The translations under genes and the position numbers were made by a program. The notes beneath the pieces were generated by a model. It saw only the letters and a list, made by a program, of their open reading frames with translations. It ran no database searches and was not told the origin of the DNA. 64,000 nt of DNA. Origin: Coemansia sp. RSA 487. Taxonomy: Eukaryota > Kickxellomycota > Kickxellomycetes > Kickxellales > Kickxellaceae. This document shows positions 42,812-51,877 of the stretch, in pieces. Numbering within the stretch: the first letter of the stretch is position 1; each line of letters begins with the position of its first letter. The stretch lies in assembly GCA_027577595.1 (NCBI GenBank), contig JANBRJ010000003.1, forward strand, positions 186,001 to 250,000, read 5' to 3'.

Positions 42812-44417
42812 TTAATCGAAAACATTTTGGAACTTTCCTGATAGGAAACTTTTGCTAACTACGGAGCGATTGTATGGAGTCATATGAAGCCTTTTTATAG
42901 TTGGCATTCGTACAAGCAAGTGGTTGGTGCAAGCAAGCAAGTTGTGTGGGCTGTTAGGTTCAACCCTATTGATATGAAAGTCTGTGACTCTGGTATATAA
43001 ATGATCGATCCTCTCTTGCTCTTCCTCCTCTAATCCACGCCTTATAATTGACAAAGACTCGTCGCTTAGATGTATATGACCAACTTCGAGTATCTTGAGA
43101 TTGTAGAGAATTGGAATAAGCCTTAATAGCTCCTCAAGACCAATTTCTAATACGTGTAGACCCGTAAGCTTTACCCAAGTTGATATTCGTTGGATATTGG
43201 GAACTGAGTTAATATAAAGCACATATCTGCTACCAATTTCAACCGTCTTGAAGTAGTAGTCTGCTGCATCGTAAAAATCGTCGCTGAGTGTATAGTCATC
43301 AACACCAATGTTTAACACATCGACCTTCGAGAACTGTAGCCTGCTAACACTAGCAATTGAATCGGAAGCGCCGATGATATCCAAACATTTTATGTGTAGG
43401 TATCATGTCCGTAAACAGCACATCGCAATCAACTGGGCAATCTTCGAGTAACAGTTTGCTAAGCTTTGGAAAGCGAAGCATATGGCATCCGTACGGTCTG
43501 TTCTGTTTTGAATACTTTATCGAAAGCTTTTTCTCCTCATCTGTTTGCAAATAATATTCCAACTTGAGGGTTTCCAGGTTTGTAAACTCGATGTACCCTG
43601 GAGTAAGATCGTCATTGAAGCTCCACCACGAGAATGTGCTGGGTATAAAGCGCAGATCCAAGTGTTGGAGTGACTTTGCGTATATATTAGGAATCCGGGT
43701 AGTAGTTTCATGTAAGTTCAGCGAAAGATATGTCAACGCATCTGTGAATGATGACGGAATGTGTTTAAGCGGGAAAAAGCAATGTAAATGCTGTAAACAA
43801 CCAGCATATTCGTCGATAAGGATAGATAACGCCGATGAGAGTACTTCATCACCAAAAAAACCCAAATATAGGCGTGTAATATTCAGTACTCTGCGTTTAA
43901 AGTCAATGATGTGTTTCGAAACAGCTAGTGCAAGCTCTTCCAACTCCTCTTCATTAGGGTTTGGATTAGCATCACTGTAGAGGGAAACTGTAAGCTGCAA
44001 CGAAGTCAGACTTAGCCAATAACCAACCCCGAGAGTTAAAAGCTCATTCAATACTGGACCATACTGACAAATATTTAGCTTTGGAGATACATGCACATCC
44101 AAACTTGTTACGCAGTTACAGTTGTGCTCGTCCCGACCAGTGATTATGCCAAGGTTGGTCCTGCAAACAAAACCATCGCCGGAGTAATAAACGCAGCTCT
44201 TTGTATCTTCAGCAGAATTAGCGGATCTATGCAAATTGTCAATGATAACAAATCCTTGAGAAAACACAAAGCCACGAAGCATTTCATACTACTGGCGACA
44301 CACTTGAAGTAAAGGGAGCTGTTTCTTCCATTCGTCAATATCTTTGGCTGGTTCTCCTAAAACGAGACGGAGAATGCGATAGAGGTCTGAAGCGTATATA
44401 TCGTTGATATGTGCCAT
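42812..44417 (-). pseudogene. Broken inverted copy of the F-box-like gene
   Basis: On the minus strand, clearly alignable over nearly its whole length with the intact gene at 32492-34159, including its upstream flank. It begins MAHINDIYASDLYRILRLVL. The codon for the conserved Trp after LLQVCRQ is TAG (44289-44291). A 2-nt loss near 43380 (within the equivalent of IPTHIKR) shifts the frame. It also lacks an acidic stretch after residue ~55, and the C-terminal ~25 residues differ. Two independent disabling changes make a functional full-length product unlikely. The fact that the frame is otherwise well kept suggests recent loss. Confidence 0.88.
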
Positions 44418-44789
44418 TTTGAAAAGTAAGCTTAAATAAAGATGAATAATAAAAGCAAAGAAAAAATGAGCAGGCTTGGAAATACAACTTGTCAAATCTG
44501 AATGGTTGTAAAGTAATAAAACATTTGTGTTACATGTCTGCATGTGATGATGTGATCTTGCAAAAGCCGGCAATTTACACAATCACGCCTTTAAACATAC
44601 TATCCCATAAACGTAGAATAGCTATATTCGTGTACATTGTTTATTTCCTTATAAAGCTTGCTTTGACTGAAAAGAGGAAATATCACAAGCATTTTTATGA
44701 AGCAGTCACTATTTTTATTATAGCTATTCTAAATATTCCAATTTATATATAACGTGTATAGTATCATCAGCAACAATTAAGTTAAAACA
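44418..44789. other. Duplicated flank plus DIM1 promoter
   Basis: 372 bp. The part nearest the pseudogene (to about 44550) is homologous to the upstream flank of the intact F-box-like gene, including the flipped hairpin core. The rest is AT-rich promoter sequence for DIM1. Confidence 0.7.
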
Positions 44790-45218
44790 ATGTCATATTT
44801 TCTGCCTCATCTTACCAACGGGTGGCAGGCGGATATGGCCATTCTTTCCGAGGAAGAGCGCGTAGTAATAATGCGTTTTGGCCACGACTGGGACCCGCAG
44901 TGTATGATTATGGACGAAACGTTGTACGAAGTGGCAGAAAAGGTCAAGAATTTTGCAGTCATTTACTTGGTGGACATTACCGAGGTTCCTGATTTTAATA
45001 CAATGTACGAGCTATACGATCCATGTACAATGATGTTCTTTTACCGAAACAAGCACATTATGATCGATCTCGGTACAGGCAACAACAACAAGGTTAATTG
45101 GGCGATTGAGGATCCACAGGAGCTTATAGATATGATTGAGGTTGTCTTCCGTGGCGCGAGAAAAGGAAAGGGGTTGGTTCTTTCGGTCAAGGACTATTCA
45201 ACAAAGTACAAGTATTAG
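44790..45218 (+). CDS. DIM1: U5 snRNP protein DIM1 / TXNL4A
   Basis: A 142-residue protein, almost identical in layout to the extremely conserved thioredoxin-fold DIM1: it begins MSYFLPHLTNGWQADMAI and has RFGHDWDPQCMIMDETLYEV, DPCTMMFFYRNKHIMIDLGT and a GARKGKGLV stretch near the end. It is a component of U5 and the U4/U6.U5 tri-snRNP, blocking premature spliceosome activation. The active-site CxxC of true thioredoxins is absent, as in all DIM1 proteins. Single exon. Confidence 0.98.
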   Translation: MSYFLPHLTNGWQADMAILSEEERVVIMRFGHDWDPQCMIMDETLYEVAEKVKNFAVIYLVDITEVPDFNTMYELYDPCTMMFFYRNKHIMIDLGTGNNNKVNWAIEDPQELIDMIEVVFRGARKGKGLVLSVKDYSTKYKY

Positions 45219-45395
45219 CGATGTAGAGTCATTTATATTGGGGTGTTTAGAGTAATTAAAAGCTGTTAATTAAAAAACGTTGGTTGTGCCATAAAAATAG
45301 CAAAATGTTGATGATCATTTCACAGCAACTGTTTTTTGGTTTTATTTTTTGGGAGTGTATTTGTTTCTCTGTTGGCTGTACTTATTTTCTTATAA

Positions 45396-45963
45396 ATGTC
45401 TTTAATGATGATATTTTCTAAACAAGAACGGATTTTAAGAATCTCAAAGCACTTGTGTTTATGCGTTCATATTTACATACAAGAATGTAACTTGCCGTGG
45501 TTCACAGACGCCATATTCCAGGAGATTCTTCAAGGAATCAGACCAACCCTTGCTGAGAAGATTGAGGAATGCAGACAGGGCGTAAAGACAGCAAGGCTGC
45601 TTAAAAATCGCAAGTATCAACAGCTTCAGCAACTTGGATTTATGATGTTTCGACAACGCACTTGCACTAACATGTATAAAGACTGTTCTTTTTCTACTAA
45701 ATTATACGTGAAGAATAGGCACATTTCAAGTGGCGTATTATGTCGACAAGGCCGATATTAGCACGCAAGTATTGGTGCAGGAGCTGGTAGTCAAGGCGGA
45801 AGGCTCTGATGGCGCGCAAGTCGCTGATAACGAACAAGAAAAAGGACAATTCGCATACAGGGCATTGCGTCCAGCAAAGGGCGTCCTGATTCTAGTTGCT
45901 GAGCCGTTTGACGCCAACAACCAAATAGCTATACCACCAGTGTTAAACGTTAATTTAGCATAA
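45396..45963 (+). CDS. Small spliced gene, unrecognised; 5' end uncertain
   Basis: Two blocks look coding. Block A (about 45509-45613) reads DAIFQEILQGIRPTLAEKIE then CRQGVKTARLLKNRK. Block B (45714-45963) reads IGTFQVAYYVDKADISTQVL, LVVKAEGSDG and ends in IPPVLNVNLA. They join in phase if an intron runs 45614-45713 (GTATCA...AAG, with a TACTAAA branch-like site near 45695). The true first exon is unclear: the frame is open back to ATG 45396 but its translation there looks non-coding, and an acceptor TTCACAG just before block A suggests an upstream exon. I do not recognise the family. Confidence 0.4.
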
Positions 45964-46214
45964 ACATTTTTGCGGGTCGATCTACGATCAAGCGCGTTAT
46001 GACGAAGAAATAGATAAAAAATATTTTGATCAATGTTTTTGATCTGTAAAAAAGTGGTTTTCTTTTTTAGTTCGTGATATATTTTTCTAATAGCTACTTT
46101 TGAATTATAGTTTATACTCAATTTGCTTTCTTTTGGTCTTTATTTAACTCTCCAGCCGGCTGGTCTTGCGTTCGCGAGATAAAAAGAGAGCAAGTTTATG
46201 TTTGGGGGTCCCAA

Positions 46215-49200
46215 ATGTTTAGACAGTTAGGATTGTGCTGTGTTAGCTGCATTGCGCGTCCTAAATTGAACGTGGAAACCACAATACTATGTCGGCGAAG
46301 AAAAACAACCATGCCTACCTGCAAGTCGAGCATAGGCGTTTTGAGAGACCATATCAGAGACCAGACGCTTGGCAAGCCACAGCCAGGGACAAACCGCAGA
46401 ATACAGACTGCTGGATCATTACATCGATACAGTATGGAGTGCGGCAGCAACCTGCGGATAAGTCGAGCTGTCGATCTGCTGAAGGAAGCAGTGAAAACGA
46501 AAAGTCTAGAGACGGCGTGGACTGCATACATGGAGCTGCGTAGTCTAGAAAGTGTTCTAAGCAAAGAAGCGATTATTGATCAACTCCATTCGTTGTTATC
46601 GCAAGACATGCTCCATTCAGTAGTCCGTGCAATAATGCCTGCGTTTGGTTTGGCGAGCAATGACAGATCCCCTGAAAGCATCGACGATGCTGCGCGCAGT
46701 GTATATATGTTTACAAAGACATTCAACTACCTACTACTAGTGTCCAAGCTGAAGAAGGACAAGCGCAACGAGGTGTCTGTGATGAAGCTGACAATGGGCC
46801 AGTGCATTCGGCGGCTTATCGCCAATGGTTTAGTTGAAGCAACCGAGGATGCCAAGCTTTTTGTCGAGAGGTGGAAGGAGATATCTAGCGAGAGTTCCAA
46901 GCTGCTTAAGCTGGACATGTTTGACATATACATGCTGATAATGGGTGCATGGAAGGCGAATCGGTTCACACTTGTTCCTTATTTGTACAATATCGCGCGC
47001 AAGGAATGGAATAGCAGCAAGGACAGTCGGTTTCGGCAAGTATCAGCGATCGTGCTATCCTTCTATGTTCGCGAGCACGGCCAAAAGCTTCGAATATCAA
47101 CAGTAAGGGAAATCCTCGATGACCTGAACCAACGATCTATTAGCCTTTCGCCAACACATTTTTCTATGCTTATACTGTATTTCGGCGCTACGAAAAGCGT
47201 GCACGAGATGCAGAGGGTCTTGAACAAGGCTTTAGAGGATCCAGAGACGCGCAACTCTGAGGCTCTGTATTATAATACATTTCGTGCGTTTGCTCTAACA
47301 TTTACCCCGCAGTATAGCCACGGAAGATCAAGCTATAGTCAGCAGGATATTCATGGAGATGCTGGTTTAAGTGAATCGATTGGCAGCCAGAATAGCTTCG
47401 AGGAAGGTCTAGGCGACAAGGATGGACTAAACTACATTGACGATCTAGATACTGCCATGGATTTGTATCGATATAAAGGCGACTATTCGAGAAGCGAGAG
47501 CGGCAGGGCTTACCTGGACGGTACCCGGAGTATAAGCGGGCCAAAGCACACTGCAGAGCAGATCCAGGCGGCAAAGGTGTGCACATCGCTGTTTCAAGCG
47601 ATGATAAACAACGGGGTGAAGGTAACTTTGCGCGCGTACCGCGAGCTTATACACTGCATGATACAGCTGAACATGCGGGACAAGGCACACAAGATATTCA
47701 TGTTTGCGATAGAGAACTTGGAGCCCACCGAGGTCAGCGCGCACTTTATATCACTTTATATGCGCAACATTACTTATACAACGAGACACATGCAGTATGC
47801 TCTACGATGGTATATACAAGAAAACACGACGATATTCTTCATATTGAAGCAGTTTACGCGCAAGGAGCTTGTTGACCATTTTGGGATATTCAACGGCGAT
47901 TTGAATGCATTTGTACAAAAGGCAAAGAGAGCAGCCAAGGATCCGAGTGTCAGCGACAATGGTGCGTTTTTGCGTCGGTTCATATTCAACATGCGTAGCG
48001 CGACCAAGGCGGCGCAGTTTATGAACTGCGCGCTAGCTGGCCATGATCCAGGCGGAGAGTTTGTGGGCTATAACTTTGCAAAGCTGCGACGAGATGGCAG
48101 CGGACTGGAGAATATCGAAAGAGAGGTTTTGGACATTTGTCAGCATATACACGGCGCCAAGGGCAAGAGCAAATGGCTGTCAAACAAAAGCATCATCCAC
48201 AACCTTCTCCCAGTCTTATCGGAGATAGACTTGCTTCCAAAGGATACTCCAGATGCCATCAGGTCTATCAAGGAGCTTGTCGACGAATGCGCCAGCGTCG
48301 GCCAGTTTGTTGCTCGGTTAGAATCTGCTGGGGTCGAGAACTGGGACATTTCGCTTGTGGATCAATTTCTCCGCATAAAGTATTTAGGGCTCACATTCCG
48401 GCTGTACGCACAGAGGAGGGCTGCAGTAGCGATTGACAGCAGAACGAGTGCGGGCGTGTTTAGCAATGGGTCAGGAAGCAACAAGAGCGGGTACTGGCCG
48501 TCTTTTATGTATGAGATGTCTCACAATCCAACGGTGCATTCGGGTGATCTATTCCTGATAACAGAGCACGGCGGAGGCTTGCGGGAGCATAGTAAGCACG
48601 TTTCGCGGATCTCGAACTTGGTTCCAGCAGCCGAGGAGAGCTGGGGAATCCTGGTGGATGCATTTCGCAGGGACCCGGGGAGCAGACTGAGTCCGAGACT
48701 CAACACAGTTGGGATTTTCTCGTTGATGGCGATCTGGACGAGTAGCTGGAGTCTAGGACAGCGTGTCTGGAACGATGTGTTCCAGCTGATGGGCAGCAAA
48801 GCAGCGGCCGCCTCTGCCAGCACGAGCAAGGCACGAGTGGAGGTTGTAAGCGCGCCGCTCCAGCAGCTGCGTATATACAAGCACTATTTGCAGTTCCTAA
48901 GGGCAGCGACGCTGGCCGGAGCCGCCAAGCATCGAGACAGGGATACAGATACTGACAGCCATTTGGCCTTTGGAGACGCGGCGATTACGGAAATGTTTAT
49001 GGCAATGGATAGCAACGGCGTCGAAGTCAGCTCTGGGCTGATGTGCCAGGGCATCCGGGCAGCGCTTGAGGTGGGGCAGCTTGATGTGAGCCGGGTGCTG
49101 GAGCAGTGGCAGGCGCATCGCGAGCAGACGGGCGCGGCACAGGAGGGATTCATGAACCAGTGGTTCTCGTGCCAGGCGCTGCCCGTGATTCCGGAGCAGA

Positions 49201-49298
49201 CATCGTCGGTTATGGAGCTTGTTCGCGGGGACAACGAGTGCCCGCAGCTGTCTCGGTACATCGAAGAGCGGACATTGCGCGGCCGAGCAAAAAAATAA
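46215..49298 (+). CDS. Mitochondrial PPR-like helical repeat protein
   Basis: A 1027-residue single-exon protein. The N-terminal ~70 residues are Arg-, Cys- and Thr-rich with almost no acids, a likely mitochondrial presequence. The rest is a solenoid of helical pairs with pentatricopeptide-like spacing (for example SPTHFSMLILYFGATKSVHE and LRAYRELIHCMIQLNMRDKA). Such proteins usually bind mitochondrial RNAs and control their stability or translation. I cannot assign a specific orthologue; fungal PPR proteins diverge fast. The repeats are degenerate, so repeat number and RNA code cannot be read by eye. Confidence 0.7.
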   Translation: MFRQLGLCCVSCIARPKLNVETTILCRRRKTTMPTCKSSIGVLRDHIRDQTLGKPQPGTNRRIQTAGSLHRYSMECGSNLRISRAVDLLKEAVKTKSLETAWTAYMELRSLESVLSKEAIIDQLHSLLSQDMLHSVVRAIMPAFGLASNDRSPESIDDAARSVYMFTKTFNYLLLVSKLKKDKRNEVSVMKLTMGQCIRRLIANGLVEATEDAKLFVERWKEISSESSKLLKLDMFDIYMLIMGAWKANRFTLVPYLYNIARKEWNSSKDSRFRQVSAIVLSFYVREHGQKLRISTVREILDDLNQRSISLSPTHFSMLILYFGATKSVHEMQRVLNKALEDPETRNSEALYYNTFRAFALTFTPQYSHGRSSYSQQDIHGDAGLSESIGSQNSFEEGLGDKDGLNYIDDLDTAMDLYRYKGDYSRSESGRAYLDGTRSISGPKHTAEQIQAAKVCTSLFQAMINNGVKVTLRAYRELIHCMIQLNMRDKAHKIFMFAIENLEPTEVSAHFISLYMRNITYTTRHMQYALRWYIQENTTIFFILKQFTRKELVDHFGIFNGDLNAFVQKAKRAAKDPSVSDNGAFLRRFIFNMRSATKAAQFMNCALAGHDPGGEFVGYNFAKLRRDGSGLENIEREVLDICQHIHGAKGKSKWLSNKSIIHNLLPVLSEIDLLPKDTPDAIRSIKELVDECASVGQFVARLESAGVENWDISLVDQFLRIKYLGLTFRLYAQRRAAVAIDSRTSAGVFSNGSGSNKSGYWPSFMYEMSHNPTVHSGDLFLITEHGGGLREHSKHVSRISNLVPAAEESWGILVDAFRRDPGSRLSPRLNTVGIFSLMAIWTSSWSLGQRVWNDVFQLMGSKAAAASASTSKARVEVVSAPLQQLRIYKHYLQFLRAATLAGAAKHRDRDTDTDSHLAFGDAAITEMFMAMDSNGVEVSSGLMCQGIRAALEVGQLDVSRVLEQWQAHREQTGAAQEGFMNQWFSCQALPVIPEQTSSVMELVRGDNECPQLSRYIEERTLRGRAKK

Positions 49299-49954
49299 TT
49301 TATGCTTTCTCGGGGGTTCTGACAAATACTGCACAATCGCACCCCCTATCCTGGCTGGCACAGGGGTAAAAATAAAGGGGAATGGGATGCGTGACGCGTG
49401 AGAGGGGGGCATCGGGGAAACTCCTGAGTTGGTGGCGACCAACAAGACGGCTTAAAAATTGCGTGATCGGCGCATTCCACCGCCTATTGGTCCAGTCCGA
49501 CAAAATTCAACATTCAGGAGCAATCTTGCGCAAGTGGGCTCTCCTATTTTTCCACACCCCTGAAGGCCGAGATAAGTCCAGAGTTCTTTTTGTTCTTGCG
49601 ATTTCTTTGCTCACTCCACCACACCCCCCTTTTTGTTAAAGTCTCCAGCTTTTCCTATTTCTTTTCCACTTTCGCTGAACTCGACAGCTTGTGCTGAATT
49701 CATCGCTTTTTTTGTTCATGGCAGCTCCGACGCTCTTTTGTATTTAAGACAAACCTTGTTCCATCTACCTTCCTCTGCCGAACTTTTCTTAGGAGCAAGC
49801 AAAACTTCTTCCCTTGTCTTTACCCACCTAATACTTTACTATTTGCTACGGATAGATTACCAACCCGGTGCTTGTGCAAACTCTTTTTATTATTATAAAA
49901 CCCCCCACCAGCATTGTGTGCCGCAGTCATTCTTTCTGTGTATAACCTTCAGCC
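49299..49954. promoter_or_regulatory. Promoter of C2H2 factor with STRE cluster
   Basis: 656 bp. Six AGGGG/CCCCT pentamers (stress response elements) fall within 49343-49630, at 49343, 49362, 49376, 49403, 49557 and 49626. A TATA-like TATTATAAAA lies near 49891. I see no gene. Confidence 0.6.
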
Positions 49955-51178
49955 ATGCTTCCCTCGATCAGGGAAATACTAGCATTTGGTGACGCTGGCT
50001 CGTCCGACGGTGCTCGACTGAACAAAGTGGCAGGCTGCGCAGCAGCAATACCGTCGCTCTGCGCCCTGCGACTGCCACAGCCAGAGTTCAAGCGTTCGAA
50101 ACCTAGCAGCATCGAGGCAGTAGACACCACATCAGCGGCAACCACAACGACAATAGACGAGCGGTCAAGCACGCTGTCGAACAACAGCAGCAAGCAGCGG
50201 CCAGGACGGAAGGCTGGTTCGAGCGATCGATACACCGTATCGCCAGGCGCACGGCAATACAAGTGCGGAGTGCACAATTGCGCGGCGCTGTTCAAGCGAC
50301 CCGAGCACCTCAAGCGCCATATGCTGACGCACACACAGGCGCGGCCGTTCCGATGCGAGGCAAGAGGCTGCGGCAAGAGCTTTAGCCGACGTGACAATTT
50401 CTTAACACATGCCAAGAAGCACACTGCTGACAACTCTGCTTCTGCATCACCGCCTGGCACTAGTATGACTGCGGCGTCGGATGATGGATTTCCAGAGGAC
50501 AAGTCGGAATCGGATAGTACACGCGGTCACAAGCGCACCGCAAGCGATATGACGGCCTATGATGTGGTACTAGATAGCAGCAACGAAGACAACGGTTGCT
50601 CCACTGGCACAAGGAACAGCACCCCTATGCATGATGAGCCGCTTGCACCAAGGCCGGTCAGCAGCATCTTTGGCCTCCTCAACAGTAACAACGATGGAGA
50701 CAACTCGTCGTCGCCGTCATCGCCATTGTCTTTGGCTCTTCCTCCGTTGGAGCTGCTTGCCTACGCATCCTCAGCACAAAGCGAAGGCTCAAACGTGACA
50801 CCCGAAACAACATCAGCAGCTCTGCCGCTGCTGCAGCAGCAACGGCAAAACGAAGTCCAGAAAGACAACGAGACTTTTCCACCTTTGCCGAAAAAGTCAA
50901 GGCAGAGACGGGCAAGTGGAGGAGCAACGCGAGTTGTTGCAGCAGCGCCAGTGGACGCAGAAAGTGGAAGCGACCCACTAAAGCCGTTTATGTGTCCGAA
51001 ATGTGACTCCCGCTTCGGCCGGCTCGAGCATGTCAAGCGCCACCAACTGGTTCACACAGGTCAGCGGCAGTTCAAGTGCCCAACTTGCGACAAAATGTTT
51101 GCTCGCAAGGACAATATGATCCAACATCTGCGTGCGCACGAGCGGAAAAGGGTCTCAGCTCCATCAACGCCATTATGA
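49955..51178 (+). CDS. Four-finger C2H2 transcription factor, Msn2-like
   Basis: A 407-residue protein with two separate pairs of C2H2 fingers. Pair 1 (about residues 105-160) has YKCGVHNCAALFKRPEHLKR and FRCEARGCGKSFSRRDNFLT. Pair 2 (about 345-400) has FMCPKCDSRFGRLEHVKRH and FKCPTCDKMFARKDNMIQH. In each pair the helix residues (R..H..R in the first finger, R..N in the second) match the Msn2/Msn4 pair that reads AGGGG. The ~180-residue linker is Ser/Asp-rich and probably regulatory. It is likely a stress or nutrient regulator; the STRE cluster upstream suggests self-control. Confidence 0.88.
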   Translation: MLPSIREILAFGDAGSSDGARLNKVAGCAAAIPSLCALRLPQPEFKRSKPSSIEAVDTTSAATTTTIDERSSTLSNNSSKQRPGRKAGSSDRYTVSPGARQYKCGVHNCAALFKRPEHLKRHMLTHTQARPFRCEARGCGKSFSRRDNFLTHAKKHTADNSASASPPGTSMTAASDDGFPEDKSESDSTRGHKRTASDMTAYDVVLDSSNEDNGCSTGTRNSTPMHDEPLAPRPVSSIFGLLNSNNDGDNSSSPSSPLSLALPPLELLAYASSAQSEGSNVTPETTSAALPLLQQQRQNEVQKDNETFPPLPKKSRQRRASGGATRVVAAAPVDAESGSDPLKPFMCPKCDSRFGRLEHVKRHQLVHTGQRQFKCPTCDKMFARKDNMIQHLRAHERKRVSAPSTPL

Positions 51179-51877
51179 GATATCACATCCTCTTCAAAAT
51201 GATTTACACAATATTGTTTTTTTTGTATATTTTTGTTATATTTTTTTCGAAATTTTTTATGAATCCCAAAGATTAGCCAGATCAGCAGATTTTTCAGCTG
51301 TATTAGAAAATCTTAGGCTGATCAGAAAGTGCTTTGAACCAAAGACGCTAGAAAAGACTGGAAAATGGCTGCTTTCTTTCTGTGCTATCAAAAATCAGAT
51401 TTTCTTTCTTGGCTCCAAAGGCTATTTTTCTGTACTATATATTCCCAATTGTTGTTACATTCTAGCTTCATTTATATTATATAGGTTATTTGTTATAGGC
51501 GTGGTTGGTAAAGAAGCAATAAACTCCCCCTTCCTGCTCTTTAGAAAAACACAATAGTAGCCATAGTTCTCGAGTAGAAAAAAGTCCAACTGGAAGCATT
51601 ACATTTAAAGTTGCTTTTTCTTCTCTTCTTCCAAAAATTCTCCCTTTTATTATTTACCTATTATCCTCAGTCGTTGTCTATTTTGCTGCACACAGCTAGT
51701 AAAGCAAGTTCGTTTTTTGTTTGCTTCGTTCATTACATATCTTTGATACGAAGCAACATCGGGAGGTTACTTGTCTTGGGAGCATATACGCAGAACAACG
51801 GACACAGGTGTACACTAGCATTGTCAGTTTATTCGTAAAGCCGCACATAAAAATTCCCCTTTCTTATTTAACAGAAA
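51179..51877. other. AT-rich spacer and HSF promoter
   Basis: 699 bp with long T runs and no convincing gene. Open frames here are Phe/Ser/Leu-rich translations of T tracts. It carries the 3' region of the C2H2 gene and the promoter of HSF. Confidence 0.5.

Noticed and set aside
44289-44291. Possibility that the TAG in the inverted F-box-like copy is removed by an intron
   Set aside because: The intact paralogue reads straight through this point with a Trp codon and there are no matching splice sites; a second frame break further on supports a pseudogene.
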